Counted from the first letter of the stretch, positions 33,837 through 43,105 are shown. The stretch: DNA of 64,000 bases from Ferruginibacter sp050611725 (GCF_050611725.1 NZ_JBODJB010000001.1:1674001-1738000); one strand, 5' to 3'. Notes: a model not told the origin generated them from the letters alone. Translations and numbers: made by a program.

Positions 33837-34412
33837 TTATTTTCCCTTAGCAAAATTCTTTTCAATCCACGCCACCGCTTTCTTCACATAATACTCCTCA
33901 TCGTTTTCAACGCCTTTAGTGAGTTTCTTAATTAGTGGATGAAGGGATTTGTCTCTTGTGTACCATTCAACCAAAACCAGGCTCAATCTACGTTTCCAGA
34001 AATTTTTTGAAGTGTTGAATTTTGTAGCCAATGCAAAAATTTCTTTCTGGTGCGTTTTAACGATCAGCTTTGTGCTTTGCATACCAATAGTGTCACACAC
34101 TGCCCAATCCTCAATGGCATCTGCGAAGTATTCAATAAACTGTAATGTTTTAGCAGGATCTTGTTTCGCTATCTTACCCAGGATCTTTGCGGCCAATACT
34201 TTTTCTTCATAAGCAGCTTTATCCCACAATTCTTTCACTAATTCGAAACCACCTGTTTTGTATTGTGCGGCCAATTCGTTTAATACTGGCATTCTTACAC
34301 CGTAGGCTTTTTGAGTACTGCCCGGAACAAATTTTTTGTAAGCATGCAATCCTTCAGGAGTAGCATTATCTAATAAAGCTTTTTTAATAGCCGTATATTC
34401 ATTCGAAGGCAT
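33837..34412 (-). CDS. AlkD-like DNA alkylation repair protein
   Basis: A 191-residue HEAT-like-repeat protein of the DNA alkylation repair family. Segments typical of the family: VRMPVLNELAAQYKTGG, EEKVLAAKILGKIA, DAIEDWAVCDTIGMQSTKLI (the WxxCD DNA-contact region), FWKRRLSLVLVEWYTR and EYYVKKAVAWIEKNF. Shorter than Bacillus AlkD (about 235), so substrate range is uncertain. ATG 34412 (MPSNEYTAIKKAL) is chosen; the 18 upstream codons of the open frame are repeat sequence. Confidence 0.88.
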   Translation of the reverse strand: MPSNEYTAIKKALLDNATPEGLHAYKKFVPGSTQKAYGVRMPVLNELAAQYKTGGFELVKELWDKAAYEEKVLAAKILGKIAKQDPAKTLQFIEYFADAIEDWAVCDTIGMQSTKLIVKTHQKEIFALATKFNTSKNFWKRRLSLVLVEWYTRDKSLHPLIKKLTKGVENDEEYYVKKAVAWIEKNFAKGK

Positions 34413-34418
34413 GATAGT

Positions 34419-34538
34419 GATTTGATGATTTGGAGATTTGAAAATTTGAAAATGATTTGGTGCCAATTACTTTGAATGAATCTTAACATAGGTTACTTTA
34501 TTCATCATCAAATCTCCAAATCATCAAATTTTCAAATT
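34419..34538. repeat. Inverted pair of GATTTGGAGATTTG-family repeats
   Basis: Left arm 34419-34460 reads GATTTGATGATTTGGAGATT onward; right arm 34503-34538 carries the complement (AATCTCCAAATCATCAAATT). They flank the 40-base core of the alkD-puuD gap and reach the puuD stop codon. Confidence 0.8.
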
Positions 34539-35934
34539 ACTTTGTCTTCGCCCCTTGTTCTATCCAGCAACGGAGCAAATCCCTTTCTTCCGGAGTCATG
34601 CTTGTTTTGTTGTTCTGCGGCATTGTTTTGGTGATCACTGCCCTTTCCATAATCTTATCTTTCATTTTAACGATCTCGTCAGGTGTGTCAAATTTAACAC
34701 CGTTAGGTGGAGCTGTATAAACATCATCCGTAGGTTTGCTCGAATGGCAAGGCGTACATCTTTGAGAAATGATACTGTTTGCAGTTACAAAACTAACAGG
34801 TTTACATTCGCCGGTATTTTTCTGCGGAGCAGTTACAAAACATACGCCGAGTAAAATAACAACTGATATAGGGAGTATCCAAATATTGTATTTGCCTTTT
34901 TCTTTTAAGTTAAGATAGTGCTTAACACCAGCCACTCCAACCGACATGCCGGCCAGAACTGCCCATGAGTAAGGGTTTCCGAAAGTACTTGGAAAGTGAT
35001 TGCTGATCATAACAAATAAAACCGGCAGTGTAAAATAATTGTTATGTAAAGATCTTGCCAATGCATTTTTCCCGGGAGTAGGGTCGGGTGCTTTACCTTC
35101 CTTACCTGCAGCTACCATTATTTTTTGCGAAGGAATGATCACAAAGAAAACATTCGCAACCATAATACTGCCGATCATCGCACCAAAATGTATATATGCA
35201 GCCCTTGCACTAAATACATGTGCATAGAAATATGCAAAACCTGTAGCAATGATGAACCCAACCAATGCAAATAACAATGGTTTTTTTATTAAAGGAGATT
35301 TGCACATCAGATCATAAATGATCCATGCAACAATAAATGAGCCTACACCAATACCAACGCCAGCCCATGGGGAAATGTCCAACACATTTTTATCGATCAA
35401 CATTGCAGATGCATTGAAATAATACACTACAAATAATAAACAGAAACCCGATAGCCAGGTAAAATATGCTTCGTATTTAAACCAATGTAAATGTTTAGGA
35501 ATTGTTTTTGGCGCAACTTTATATTTTTCTAAATAATAAAATCCACCACCATGCACAGCCCAGAGATTGCCGGCAAGTTCATCTCGTACATCCTCGGTTC
35601 TGTTCAATGCATTTTCAAGAAATACAAAATAGAAAGAGGCACCGATCCAAGCAATACCAAAAGTTAGATGCATTAAACGAATAATAATATTGAGCCATTC
35701 CATTAAATGACTTTCATATGGGGTGCCTTTTACCACTACATAGGTGTAAGTAACCAATAATACAATCACTAATACCAATGCCGCATAATTCAAATTTTGA
35801 GAATTAAGCAGTGTGTTTTGGTATGGTTCAGGCTTATCTTCTTTCTTCTTTGCCAACGCATTGAAGACATAAGTCAATCTTACCAGCATCACCAGCATCA
35901 TTCCCAATACACCATATACTAAAAAATGAACCAT
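34537..35934 (-). CDS. puuD: Membrane urate hydroxylase PuuD with cytochrome c domain
   Basis: Oxidises urate to 5-hydroxyisourate using the respiratory chain. Residues 1-390 hold eight or nine membrane helices with family motifs (LIRLMHLTFGIAWIGASFYF-like segment, ENALNRTEDVRDELAGNLWAVHGGGFYYLEKYK, NNYFTLPVLFVMISNHFP). The C-terminal periplasmic domain carries heme c motif CTPCH and a distal methionine in TKTMPQNNKT. It stands divergent from the allB operon, about 100 bases away, and supplies its first step. 465 residues, close to the usual size for membrane forms fused to cytochrome c. Confidence 0.93.
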   Translation of the reverse strand: MVHFLVYGVLGMMLVMLVRLTYVFNALAKKKEDKPEPYQNTLLNSQNLNYAALVLVIVLLVTYTYVVVKGTPYESHLMEWLNIIIRLMHLTFGIAWIGASFYFVFLENALNRTEDVRDELAGNLWAVHGGGFYYLEKYKVAPKTIPKHLHWFKYEAYFTWLSGFCLLFVVYYFNASAMLIDKNVLDISPWAGVGIGVGSFIVAWIIYDLMCKSPLIKKPLLFALVGFIIATGFAYFYAHVFSARAAYIHFGAMIGSIMVANVFFVIIPSQKIMVAAGKEGKAPDPTPGKNALARSLHNNYFTLPVLFVMISNHFPSTFGNPYSWAVLAGMSVGVAGVKHYLNLKEKGKYNIWILPISVVILLGVCFVTAPQKNTGECKPVSFVTANSIISQRCTPCHSSKPTDDVYTAPPNGVKFDTPDEIVKMKDKIMERAVITKTMPQNNKTSMTPEERDLLRCWIEQGAKTK

Positions 35935-36033
35935 ATATTATAATTGATATTAATAACAAGTTTAAAACTACAAAATTTATAGTTTTGTTTCGTAATTTTA
36001 TAAAAATTGTATTAGTAAAATAAAAGAATAGAC

Positions 36034-37365
36034 TTGTTAGCGATAAAAACAGACAGGATCGTATTGCCGGGTGGTATAAAGAAAGGTGTTGTGCTTATTA
36101 GTAAAGGAATGATCGTTGATGTGGTGGATGAATTGCCCGAAGGTAATGATCACGAACTTATTGATGTCGGTAATAAAATTGTAATGCCGGGTGTCATCGA
36201 TCCGCACGTGCATATCAATGAACCTGGCCGAACAGATTGGGAAGGCTTTAATACTGCAACCAGGGCTGCTATTGCCGGAGGTTTAACAACTTTAGTTGAT
36301 ATGCCCTTAAACTCATCACCTGTTACAACAACAGTAGATGCGTTTGAAAGAAAGTTGGCAGCGACACAAAATAAATTGCATACCAATGTTGGCTTTTGGG
36401 GCGGAGTAATTCCAGGTAATGATAAAGAACTTGAAGGCTTGATAGAAAAAGGAGTATTAGGTTTCAAAGCTTTTTTAACCCATTCAGGTATAGATGATTT
36501 TCCAAATGCAACTGAGGAAGATCTTAGAAAAGCAATGCCGATCATCGCAAAACATAAATTGCCTTTGTTGGTGCATTGTGAGTTGTCCATTGACAATGGA
36601 CTATGGACCACGGACAATGGAAGATCTTATCAAAATTATCTATCCTCCCGTCCAAAAAAATGGGAAGACGATGCTATTTCAATGATGATCCGTTTAAGTG
36701 AGGAGTTCAACTGTCATGTTCACATAGTACATTTATCCTCTGCAAATTCTGTAGCACAAATAGTTGAAGCAAAACAAAAAGGGTTACCAATAACTGTAGA
36801 ATCGGGACAACATTATTTGTATTTTAACGCAGAAGAAATTCCTGATGGACAAACACAATTTAAATGCGCCCCTCCTATTCGTGAAAAAGCAAACAATGAT
36901 TTGTTGTGGAAAGCGCTGGGAGATGGTGTCATCGATCTTGTTGCTACGGATCACTCACCTGCAACGCCTGATCTGAAAGAATTACGGACAGGTGATTTTA
37001 TGAAAGCTTGGGGTGGGATAGCATCTTTGCAATTTGCCTTGCCGGTTTTACTGACGGCTGCAAAAAAAAGAAATTATACTATTGAAGATGTAGTGAAATG
37101 GCTTTGTGAGCATCCTGCAAAATTGATCGGGAAGGAGCATAATCGTGGAAAGATCGCAAAGGGATTTATTGCGGATATCATCATTGTTGATGATGAAAAA
37201 ACTTTTACTGTCACTGAAGAAATTATACACCATAAACATAAAGTAACACCCTATTTAGGCCGTGAGTTGTCTGGTGTGGTTGAACAAACTTATTTAGGTG
37301 GTGCAAAAGTCTATGATAATGGAAGATTTATTGAGTTAAACAAGGGAAAGATAATTTTAGCATAA
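36034..37365 (+). CDS. allB: Allantoinase
   Basis: Cyclic amidohydrolase opening allantoin to allantoate. The 443 residues carry metal-site DPHVHINEPGRTDWEG, the carboxylated-lysine motif GFKAFLTHSG, HCE, HIVHLS and ATDHSPATPD. The start is TTG at 36034, overlapping a TAGACTTG box. Between HCELS and SYQNYL the code comes from a stutter repeat (36587-36622, product IDNGLWTTDNGR), a variable loop in the family. First gene of the purine operon, followed after 5 bases by allC. Confidence 0.94.
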   Translation: MLAIKTDRIVLPGGIKKGVVLISKGMIVDVVDELPEGNDHELIDVGNKIVMPGVIDPHVHINEPGRTDWEGFNTATRAAIAGGLTTLVDMPLNSSPVTTTVDAFERKLAATQNKLHTNVGFWGGVIPGNDKELEGLIEKGVLGFKAFLTHSGIDDFPNATEEDLRKAMPIIAKHKLPLLVHCELSIDNGLWTTDNGRSYQNYLSSRPKKWEDDAISMMIRLSEEFNCHVHIVHLSSANSVAQIVEAKQKGLPITVESGQHYLYFNAEEIPDGQTQFKCAPPIREKANNDLLWKALGDGVIDLVATDHSPATPDLKELRTGDFMKAWGGIASLQFALPVLLTAAKKRNYTIEDVVKWLCEHPAKLIGKEHNRGKIAKGFIADIIIVDDEKTFTVTEEIIHHKHKVTPYLGRELSGVVEQTYLGGAKVYDNGRFIELNKGKIILA

Positions 37366-37370
37366 CGGTA

Positions 37371-38609
37371 ATGAGTACATATTTACAAAGAGCGGAAAAG
37401 ATAGTTGATCGTATAAACGAACTGGCTGCCATCAGCGAAGATAGCAGTTGTGTGACTCGTACATACGGCACTCCCTCATTTGTTGAAGGGAGTAAAAAAG
37501 TATTGACATGGATGAATGAGGCCGGCTTGCAAACGCATATAGATAACATCGGCAATGTTCGAGGTAAATTAGTAAGTAAGAAAGCGGGTGCAAAAACATT
37601 TGTCATTGCATCGCATATTGATACAGTAGTAAATGCAGGAAAATTTGATGGCCCCTTAGGTGTGATAATGGGTATCGATCTTGTAGAGCATATTAAGAAC
37701 ACAGATATTGATTTCAATATAGAGATCATTGCTTTTAGTGATGAAGAAGGCGTTCGTTTTCATACCACATTTTTAGGCAGCAATGTTGTTACAGGGAATT
37801 TTGATACAGTTCTATTAAACAAGAAAGATGCTAATGGTATTTTATTAAGAGAGGTCATTACAAGCAATGGAGGTAATCCAAATCAATTGGTGCAGGATGC
37901 CATACCAAAAGAAAGCTGGTTAGGCTATTACGAAATGCACATTGAACAAGGGCCTGTGTTGTACGAAAAAAATATTCCTGCTGCAGTTGTGACAGCTATA
38001 GCCGGACAAAAAAGAATTGAAGTAGCTTTAGCAGGTTTTGCCGGTCATGCCGGTACAGTGCCAATGGATATGCGACAAGATGCATTGGCTGCAGCAGCCG
38101 TTTGTATTTTGGCAATTGAAAGATTTGGGTTAGAAAATAAAGATCATATTGTAGCTACCGTAGGCAAATTAGAGGTAAATCATGCGGCAAGTAATGTAAT
38201 ACCGGGTAAGGTGGTTTTCAGTATCGATCTCCGTGGGGCGTCGGCAACTTATTTAGAACAGGCTTATCATACGATCGAGGAAATATGTACTACCATTTGC
38301 AAAGCAAGAAATATTGGAATTGAGTGGAACTTGGTACAAGAAACAGCTCCGGTACTTTGCGATAAAAATTTGTCTAACTTGCTTTCCGGGTCAATAAAAG
38401 AAGCCGGTCATTCTGTGATTGAGTTGGTAAGTGGTGCAGGACATGATGCAATGGCTGTGGCAACTGTATCACCGGTTTCGATGCTTTTTATAAGATGTTA
38501 TAAAGGCATTAGTCATAATCCTTTGGAAAATGCAGAAGTAAATGATATAGCAGAAGCAATAAAAATTTCTGAAGCTTTTATACAAAATTTAATTCAACAA
38601 CATTCATAA
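37371..38609 (+). CDS. allC: Allantoate amidohydrolase (M20 family)
   Basis: A 412-residue binuclear metal hydrolase that releases ammonia and CO2 from allantoate to give ureidoglycine. Motifs: SHIDTVVNAGKFDGPLGV, DEEGVRFHTTFLGS, EMHIEQGPVLYE, the dimerisation domain with AGFAGHAGTVPMDMRQDAL, and SGAGHDAMAVA with the last metal histidine. Sister enzymes act on N-carbamoyl amino acids or ureidoglycolate; position between allB and allE fixes the assignment. 5 bases after allB. Confidence 0.9.
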   Translation: MSTYLQRAEKIVDRINELAAISEDSSCVTRTYGTPSFVEGSKKVLTWMNEAGLQTHIDNIGNVRGKLVSKKAGAKTFVIASHIDTVVNAGKFDGPLGVIMGIDLVEHIKNTDIDFNIEIIAFSDEEGVRFHTTFLGSNVVTGNFDTVLLNKKDANGILLREVITSNGGNPNQLVQDAIPKESWLGYYEMHIEQGPVLYEKNIPAAVVTAIAGQKRIEVALAGFAGHAGTVPMDMRQDALAAAAVCILAIERFGLENKDHIVATVGKLEVNHAASNVIPGKVVFSIDLRGASATYLEQAYHTIEEICTTICKARNIGIEWNLVQETAPVLCDKNLSNLLSGSIKEAGHSVIELVSGAGHDAMAVATVSPVSMLFIRCYKGISHNPLENAEVNDIAEAIKISEAFIQNLIQQHS

Positions 38610-38622
38610 TAAATTCAACTGT

Positions 38623-39927
38623 ATGAGAAAAGTTTTTTTACTACTGATAGCGGTTTGTCTTATGCAAACAATTGCTTTTTCACAAGTGGGTATCGGAACC
38701 ACATCACCTAATGCCAATGCTGCATTGGATATTACTTCAACCGATAAAGGATTGATCATTCCCCGTGTTACTACTGTAAAAAGATTACAGATGGCAAACA
38801 CTGCCGGGTTATTAGTATACGATACTAACGATAACGCATACTGGTGTAATAATGGAAGCGGATGGAGTAGGATCGCATCTTTACCACCGGCTGTTGGCAC
38901 CGGTGATCTCTTATATTGGAATGGAACAGCCTGGGCAATATTGCCAGCAGGTGTTAAAGGACAAATATTAAGGGTATGTGATGGAGGGCTTACCTGGAGT
39001 GCATGTACGCCAATTGTTGCAACAGCATCAATCACGAATGTTACGGCAACAGGTGCAACAAGCGGTGGTTTAATTACCAATGATGGCGGTGCAACAGTTA
39101 CTGCAGCAGGTGTATGTTATGCAACAACTCCTTTACCTACTTTAGCCAATAGCTTCACTACAAATACTCCTGTTGCCGGAGCTTTTATTAGTAATCTGTC
39201 TGCCTTAACGGGTAATACACAATATTATGTAAGGGCCTATGCAACCAATAGCCAGGGTACATCGTATGGTAATCAGGAAGTGTTTACTACATTGTCAAAC
39301 AATCCGATTACATTAACAACTTCACCATTTACACTAAACTTTGATGGGGTTAATCCGGCATTACCTACAGGTGTAAGTATAAAGACAGGAGCCAATGCAA
39401 CTACATTAGGCAATGATGCTATATATAACAACACGAACAATTATCATTGGGCTACTGTATCTGCCGGTGCCCGTAGTTATGCTTCAGCAACAGGTTTGAC
39501 TTCTGCTACTGATTCGGCCACACAGGCTGCTGCAACGAATAGGGCAATCGGTTACAGACAGACAGGCGGTAGTGGAGATCCGGGTACTGCATTCGTATTT
39601 AAAATAGCTAACACAACAGGTAAATCAAATTTCAATCTGAGTTTTTTATTACAATCGCTTGATATAGCCAGTACAAGAACTACAACATGGGCAGTAGATT
39701 ATGGTTTTGGCGATGCGCCTGTTTCATTTACTCCTGCAGCTCCTGCAGGCACAGTTACAACAGGAACTTCTTTGTTTTCAAGTAATACTGTTACTGTAAA
39801 TTTCGGATCGGCATTAGACAATCAAGCACAAACGGTATGGATACGGATTGTTGCATTAACAGCATCAACGGGTAGTGGTAGCAGAGCTACAACGGCGATC
39901 GATAATTTTTCTTTATCTTGGAATTAA
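38623..39927 (+). CDS. Secreted tail-fibre-like protein inside the purine operon
   Basis: A 434-residue secreted protein. After the signal peptide (cleavage near TIAFSQ) comes the N-terminal signature VGIGTTSPNANAALDITSTD ending GLLVYDTN, common in Bacteroidota surface proteins with phage-tail-fibre style starts. A fibronectin-III-like module follows (TSGGLITNDGGATVTAAGVC through NTQYYVRAYATNSQGTSYGN) and a C-terminal beta-rich domain (residues 225-434) ending DNFSLSWN. No type A sorting domain is present. It begins 13 bases after allC and is not expected in purine catabolism; a role is unknown. Confidence 0.85.
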   Translation: MRKVFLLLIAVCLMQTIAFSQVGIGTTSPNANAALDITSTDKGLIIPRVTTVKRLQMANTAGLLVYDTNDNAYWCNNGSGWSRIASLPPAVGTGDLLYWNGTAWAILPAGVKGQILRVCDGGLTWSACTPIVATASITNVTATGATSGGLITNDGGATVTAAGVCYATTPLPTLANSFTTNTPVAGAFISNLSALTGNTQYYVRAYATNSQGTSYGNQEVFTTLSNNPITLTTSPFTLNFDGVNPALPTGVSIKTGANATTLGNDAIYNNTNNYHWATVSAGARSYASATGLTSATDSATQAAATNRAIGYRQTGGSGDPGTAFVFKIANTTGKSNFNLSFLLQSLDIASTRTTTWAVDYGFGDAPVSFTPAAPAGTVTTGTSLFSSNTVTVNFGSALDNQAQTVWIRIVALTASTGSGSRATTAIDNFSLSWN

Positions 39928-39948
39928 TAACAAATAACAATTAAGTAA

Positions 39949-40695
39949 ATGGAAATATCAGCATTAACAAGAAGTGTAGTTAAAAGCAATCATGCGGTAA
40001 TAGCGCCAGATGGTTATATTAATAGTAATGTGCCGGGTTGGACAGGTTGCACAGTGAATGTGATCATCAATGAGGCAATGGGTGCAAATCTTTGTCAAAC
40101 TTTAATTACATTAAATAAGGATGGTAAATTGATCGGCTCAACAAAAGAATCGCAAATATTTTTTTATGTAGTAAAAGGAAAAACAAAAGCAACGGTTGGA
40201 GGAACGAAAAAAGTATTGTCGACCGGACAATTTGTTTATGTGCCGCCTAAGAAGGCATATAAGTTTGAAGATGTGGAAGAGGGAACACAGATACTCACCT
40301 TTCATAAAGTGTATGAAAAGTTAGTAGGTTATGCTGTGCCGAATATTTTATTTGGAGATGCTGCAAAAGTGCCGGGGCCATCTTATTTAGGAGATGATGC
40401 TTTACGTTTACAGGTATTGTTGCCTGATAATTTATCTTTCGATATGGCGGTGAATATTTTTACTTATGATAGCGGTGGACATTTACCAATGGTGGAAACG
40501 CATATTATGGAACACGGACTTTTGTATTTGCAGGGGCAAGGTGTTTATATGCTGGATCATCAATGGTATCCGATCAAAAAAGGAGATAGCATTTGGATGG
40601 CACCTTATTGTCAGCAATGGTTTACTGCAATGGGTAAAGAGCCGGCAGTATATATTTATTATAAAAATGTAAATCGTTTTCCAACTGTACAGTAA
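39949..40695 (+). CDS. allE: (S)-ureidoglycine aminohydrolase
   Basis: Bicupin manganese enzyme that deaminates S-ureidoglycine to S-ureidoglycolate. The two cupins cover about residues 45-125 and 165-240; the second has the metal site VETHIMEHGLLYLQGQG (Glu, His, His) and the distal Gln in YCQQWF. 248 residues, normal. It follows the secreted-protein gene by 21 bases, and a stutter repeat separates it from uraD. Confidence 0.94.
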   Translation: MEISALTRSVVKSNHAVIAPDGYINSNVPGWTGCTVNVIINEAMGANLCQTLITLNKDGKLIGSTKESQIFFYVVKGKTKATVGGTKKVLSTGQFVYVPPKKAYKFEDVEEGTQILTFHKVYEKLVGYAVPNILFGDAAKVPGPSYLGDDALRLQVLLPDNLSFDMAVNIFTYDSGGHLPMVETHIMEHGLLYLQGQGVYMLDHQWYPIKKGDSIWMAPYCQQWFTAMGKEPAVYIYYKNVNRFPTVQ

Positions 40696-40785
40696 TGTAT
40701 GATGTAAGATGTTGGATGTACGATGAAAGAAAAGAAATATGCTATATAAGAAAATCGTACATCGTACATCGTAAATCGTAAATAG
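40696..40785. repeat. Stutter repeat, GTACGATTTACGAT family, inverted
   Basis: GATGTACGATG left of centre and CATCGTACATCGTAAATCGT on the right can pair; same family as 32105-32196. It begins right after the allE stop and ends 2 bases before the uraD start. Confidence 0.8.
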
Positions 40786-40786
40786 A

Positions 40787-41305
40787 ATGACTTTACACGA
40801 ATTAAATATTTTACCGAAAGAACAATTAAAGGAAGAGTTGTTTAAATGTTGCGGCTCGGTAAATTGGGTAGAAAGGATGTTGCCATTTTTTCCTGCCGAT
40901 GATCTGGTAGAATTATTGGAAGATGCTGAAGAGCAATGGTGGAAATGTACAGAGGCTGATTGGCTTGAAGCATTTACACATCACCCGAAAATTGGAGACA
41001 TTGATTCGTTAAAGAAAAAATTTGCATCTACCGCTCAATGGGCAGCAGGAGAGCAGAGTGGAGCAGTTGCAGCATCTGATGATGTTTTAAAAGCTTTAGC
41101 TGAAGGGAACGATCAATATGAAAAAAAATTTGGCTATATTTTTATAGTATGTGCCACTGGAAAGTCTGCAGATGAAATGCTGCAATTATTGCAAAAGCGT
41201 TTACAAAATAAAAAAGAGGATGAAATAGAGATCGCTGCAGATGAGCAAAGTAAAATAACAAAACTCAGATTAGAAAAACTACTAGATATTACATGGGACA
41301 ATTAA
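40787..41305 (+). CDS. uraD: OHCU decarboxylase
   Basis: Converts 2-oxo-4-hydroxy-4-carboxy-5-ureidoimidazoline to S-allantoin. The 172 residues hold CCGSVNWVERMLPFFP, the catalytic-histidine motif FTHHPKIGD, the glutamate-bearing AAGEQSG and FGYIFIVCATGKSADEML. Length is typical. Its end overlaps uraH by 13 bases, so the two consecutive steps are translationally coupled. Confidence 0.96.
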   Translation: MTLHELNILPKEQLKEELFKCCGSVNWVERMLPFFPADDLVELLEDAEEQWWKCTEADWLEAFTHHPKIGDIDSLKKKFASTAQWAAGEQSGAVAASDDVLKALAEGNDQYEKKFGYIFIVCATGKSADEMLQLLQKRLQNKKEDEIEIAADEQSKITKLRLEKLLDITWDN

Positions 41306-41631
41306 CAACACATATACTCGATACTACAAAAGGTAGGCCGGCAGCAGATGTCTACATTACTCTATATCAACAAAAAGGAAATGATTGGATAGAACTTGCA
41401 CAAGGAGTAACCAATAGCGACGGCCGTATACCTAATTTGTTGGGGCATGATAATATAATGGAATACGGCACTTATAAAATGAAATTTGATACCAAGGCTT
41501 ATTTTGATAAACAATCGGTACAAACTTTCTATCCTTTTGTAGAAATAATTTTTAACATTAATAGCAGCGATCATTACCATGTGCCATTGTTGCTTAATCC
41601 CTTTGGATACAGTACTTACAGAGGGTCATAA
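41293..41631 (+). CDS. uraH: 5-hydroxyisourate hydrolase (transthyretin-like)
   Basis: Opens the ring of 5-hydroxyisourate, the product of PuuD, to give OHCU for UraD. The 112 residues show the family start LTTHILDTTKGRPAADVYI, central DGRI, and the diagnostic C-terminal tetrapeptide YRGS preceded by HYHVPLLLNPFGYSTY. No signal peptide; cytoplasmic tetramer expected. Confidence 0.97.
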   Translation: MGQLTTHILDTTKGRPAADVYITLYQQKGNDWIELAQGVTNSDGRIPNLLGHDNIMEYGTYKMKFDTKAYFDKQSVQTFYPFVEIIFNINSSDHYHVPLLLNPFGYSTYRGS

Positions 41632-41664
41632 ACATTCAAACAGAACATTTAAATATTAGTGAAC

Positions 41665-43098
41665 ATGAATTTCTCAATTAACGACAGCGACAAAAAAGCG
41701 TTATTAGATACGCTTGGAACAGCCAATTTAAAATTTCAAAAAGTTTATCCTGGTGATAGACCAGATAGGCAACCTGTACATACAATCTATGGTGGAGCTA
41801 ATTTATTTAAAAGCGATACGACTGATAAGATAGGAGACATTGCTTTGAAAAACTTATTGACCTATGCACCCAATTTTGTTGTGTTGGCAAAAGTGTTGAA
41901 GTTGGAGGGTTTTGAACATTTGCCTGAAACATTAGCAGATATTGAAGACCTTACTGCACGTTTAGATGCAATGACTGAAGCTCAACGTAGAAAAGAGTAC
42001 GCTTGGTTGTCTTACACAGTATATAACAAGATCATCGCTAAATTAAAACGAGAAGCAGTTGAGGATTTTAGAATAGATTTTGAAGATGGTTTTGGCAACA
42101 GACCCGATGATGAGGAAGATGCAACGGCTGTAAATGCAGCGAATGAATTGGCCGAAGGCATGAAGAACAAAACAATTTCTCCTTTCATCGGCATTCGTGT
42201 TAAACCATTTACTGAAGATCTAAAAAGCAGAGGTGTAAGAACATTGGATATTTTTCTTACCACTTTATTGGAGAAAACAGGAGGGAAACTGCCGGAAAAC
42301 TTCGTGGTGATGTTGCCAAAAGTTACCATTCCTGAACAAGTAATTACTTTGATCCGTTTATTTGAGATCATAGAAAAGAAACATGGTCTTCCTCCGCATA
42401 CATTGAAAATGGAGACAATGGTTGAAGCTACGCAGATAGTGATGGATGAAGAAGGCCGTAATCCGTTATTAAAAATTGTTCGTGCAGGCGAAGGAAGATT
42501 GATTGCTGCACATTTTGGAACATATGATTATACTGCATCTTGTGGTATCACTGCAAAATATCAGACAATGGCACACAGTGTATGCGATTTTGCACACCAT
42601 GTAACTAAAGTTGCGTTGGGTGGTACAGGTATCTGGATCAGTGATGGCGCTACCAATGTAATGCCTATTGGTCCACATCGTGGTGATAATTTAACTTACG
42701 AACAGTTAGAAGAAAATAGAGAAGCGGTGCATAGAGGATGGCGTATTGCTTACGGTCATACTATGCATTCGTTGATCAATGGGATGTATCAAGGTTGGGA
42801 TCTGAATCCTGCACAAGTACCTATGCGTTATGCGGCAACTTATAATTTCTTTTTAAGCAGCATCGAAGATGCAACCAATCGCTTAAGAATATTTGTTGAA
42901 AGAGCAGCTATTTCTACACTTACCGGAGATGTTTTTGATGATGCAGCTACAGGACAGGGCTTATTGAATTTCTTCTTGAAAGCAATGAATTGTGGTGCTA
43001 TTACTGAAGAAGAAGCTTTGGCAACAGGGCTAACGCTGGAGGAGATACGCAGCAGATCTTTCTATCAAATTCTAAAAGGTAGGAGAGCAAAAAAATAA
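41665..43098 (+). CDS. DUF6986 protein, aldolase/citrate-lyase-like
   Basis: A 477-residue protein resembling the DUF6986 family, related to HpcH/HpaI aldolases and malate synthases. Seen: YPGDRPDRQPVHTIYGGANLF at the start, DFRIDFEDGFGNRPDDEEDA (an acidic metal-type motif), GIRVKPFT, LKMETMVEATQIVMDEEGRN with the Glu of the CitE-like core, and AAHFGTYDYTASCGI. ATG 41665 is preferred over GTG 41659. It ends the purine operon, so it may act on glyoxylate or ureidoglycolate, the pathway's last carbon products. The family name is from memory; the role is inference. Confidence 0.78.
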   Translation: MNFSINDSDKKALLDTLGTANLKFQKVYPGDRPDRQPVHTIYGGANLFKSDTTDKIGDIALKNLLTYAPNFVVLAKVLKLEGFEHLPETLADIEDLTARLDAMTEAQRRKEYAWLSYTVYNKIIAKLKREAVEDFRIDFEDGFGNRPDDEEDATAVNAANELAEGMKNKTISPFIGIRVKPFTEDLKSRGVRTLDIFLTTLLEKTGGKLPENFVVMLPKVTIPEQVITLIRLFEIIEKKHGLPPHTLKMETMVEATQIVMDEEGRNPLLKIVRAGEGRLIAAHFGTYDYTASCGITAKYQTMAHSVCDFAHHVTKVALGGTGIWISDGATNVMPIGPHRGDNLTYEQLEENREAVHRGWRIAYGHTMHSLINGMYQGWDLNPAQVPMRYAATYNFFLSSIEDATNRLRIFVERAAISTLTGDVFDDAATGQGLLNFFLKAMNCGAITEEEALATGLTLEEIRSRSFYQILKGRRAKK

Positions 43099-43105
43099 TT
43101 GTAAT

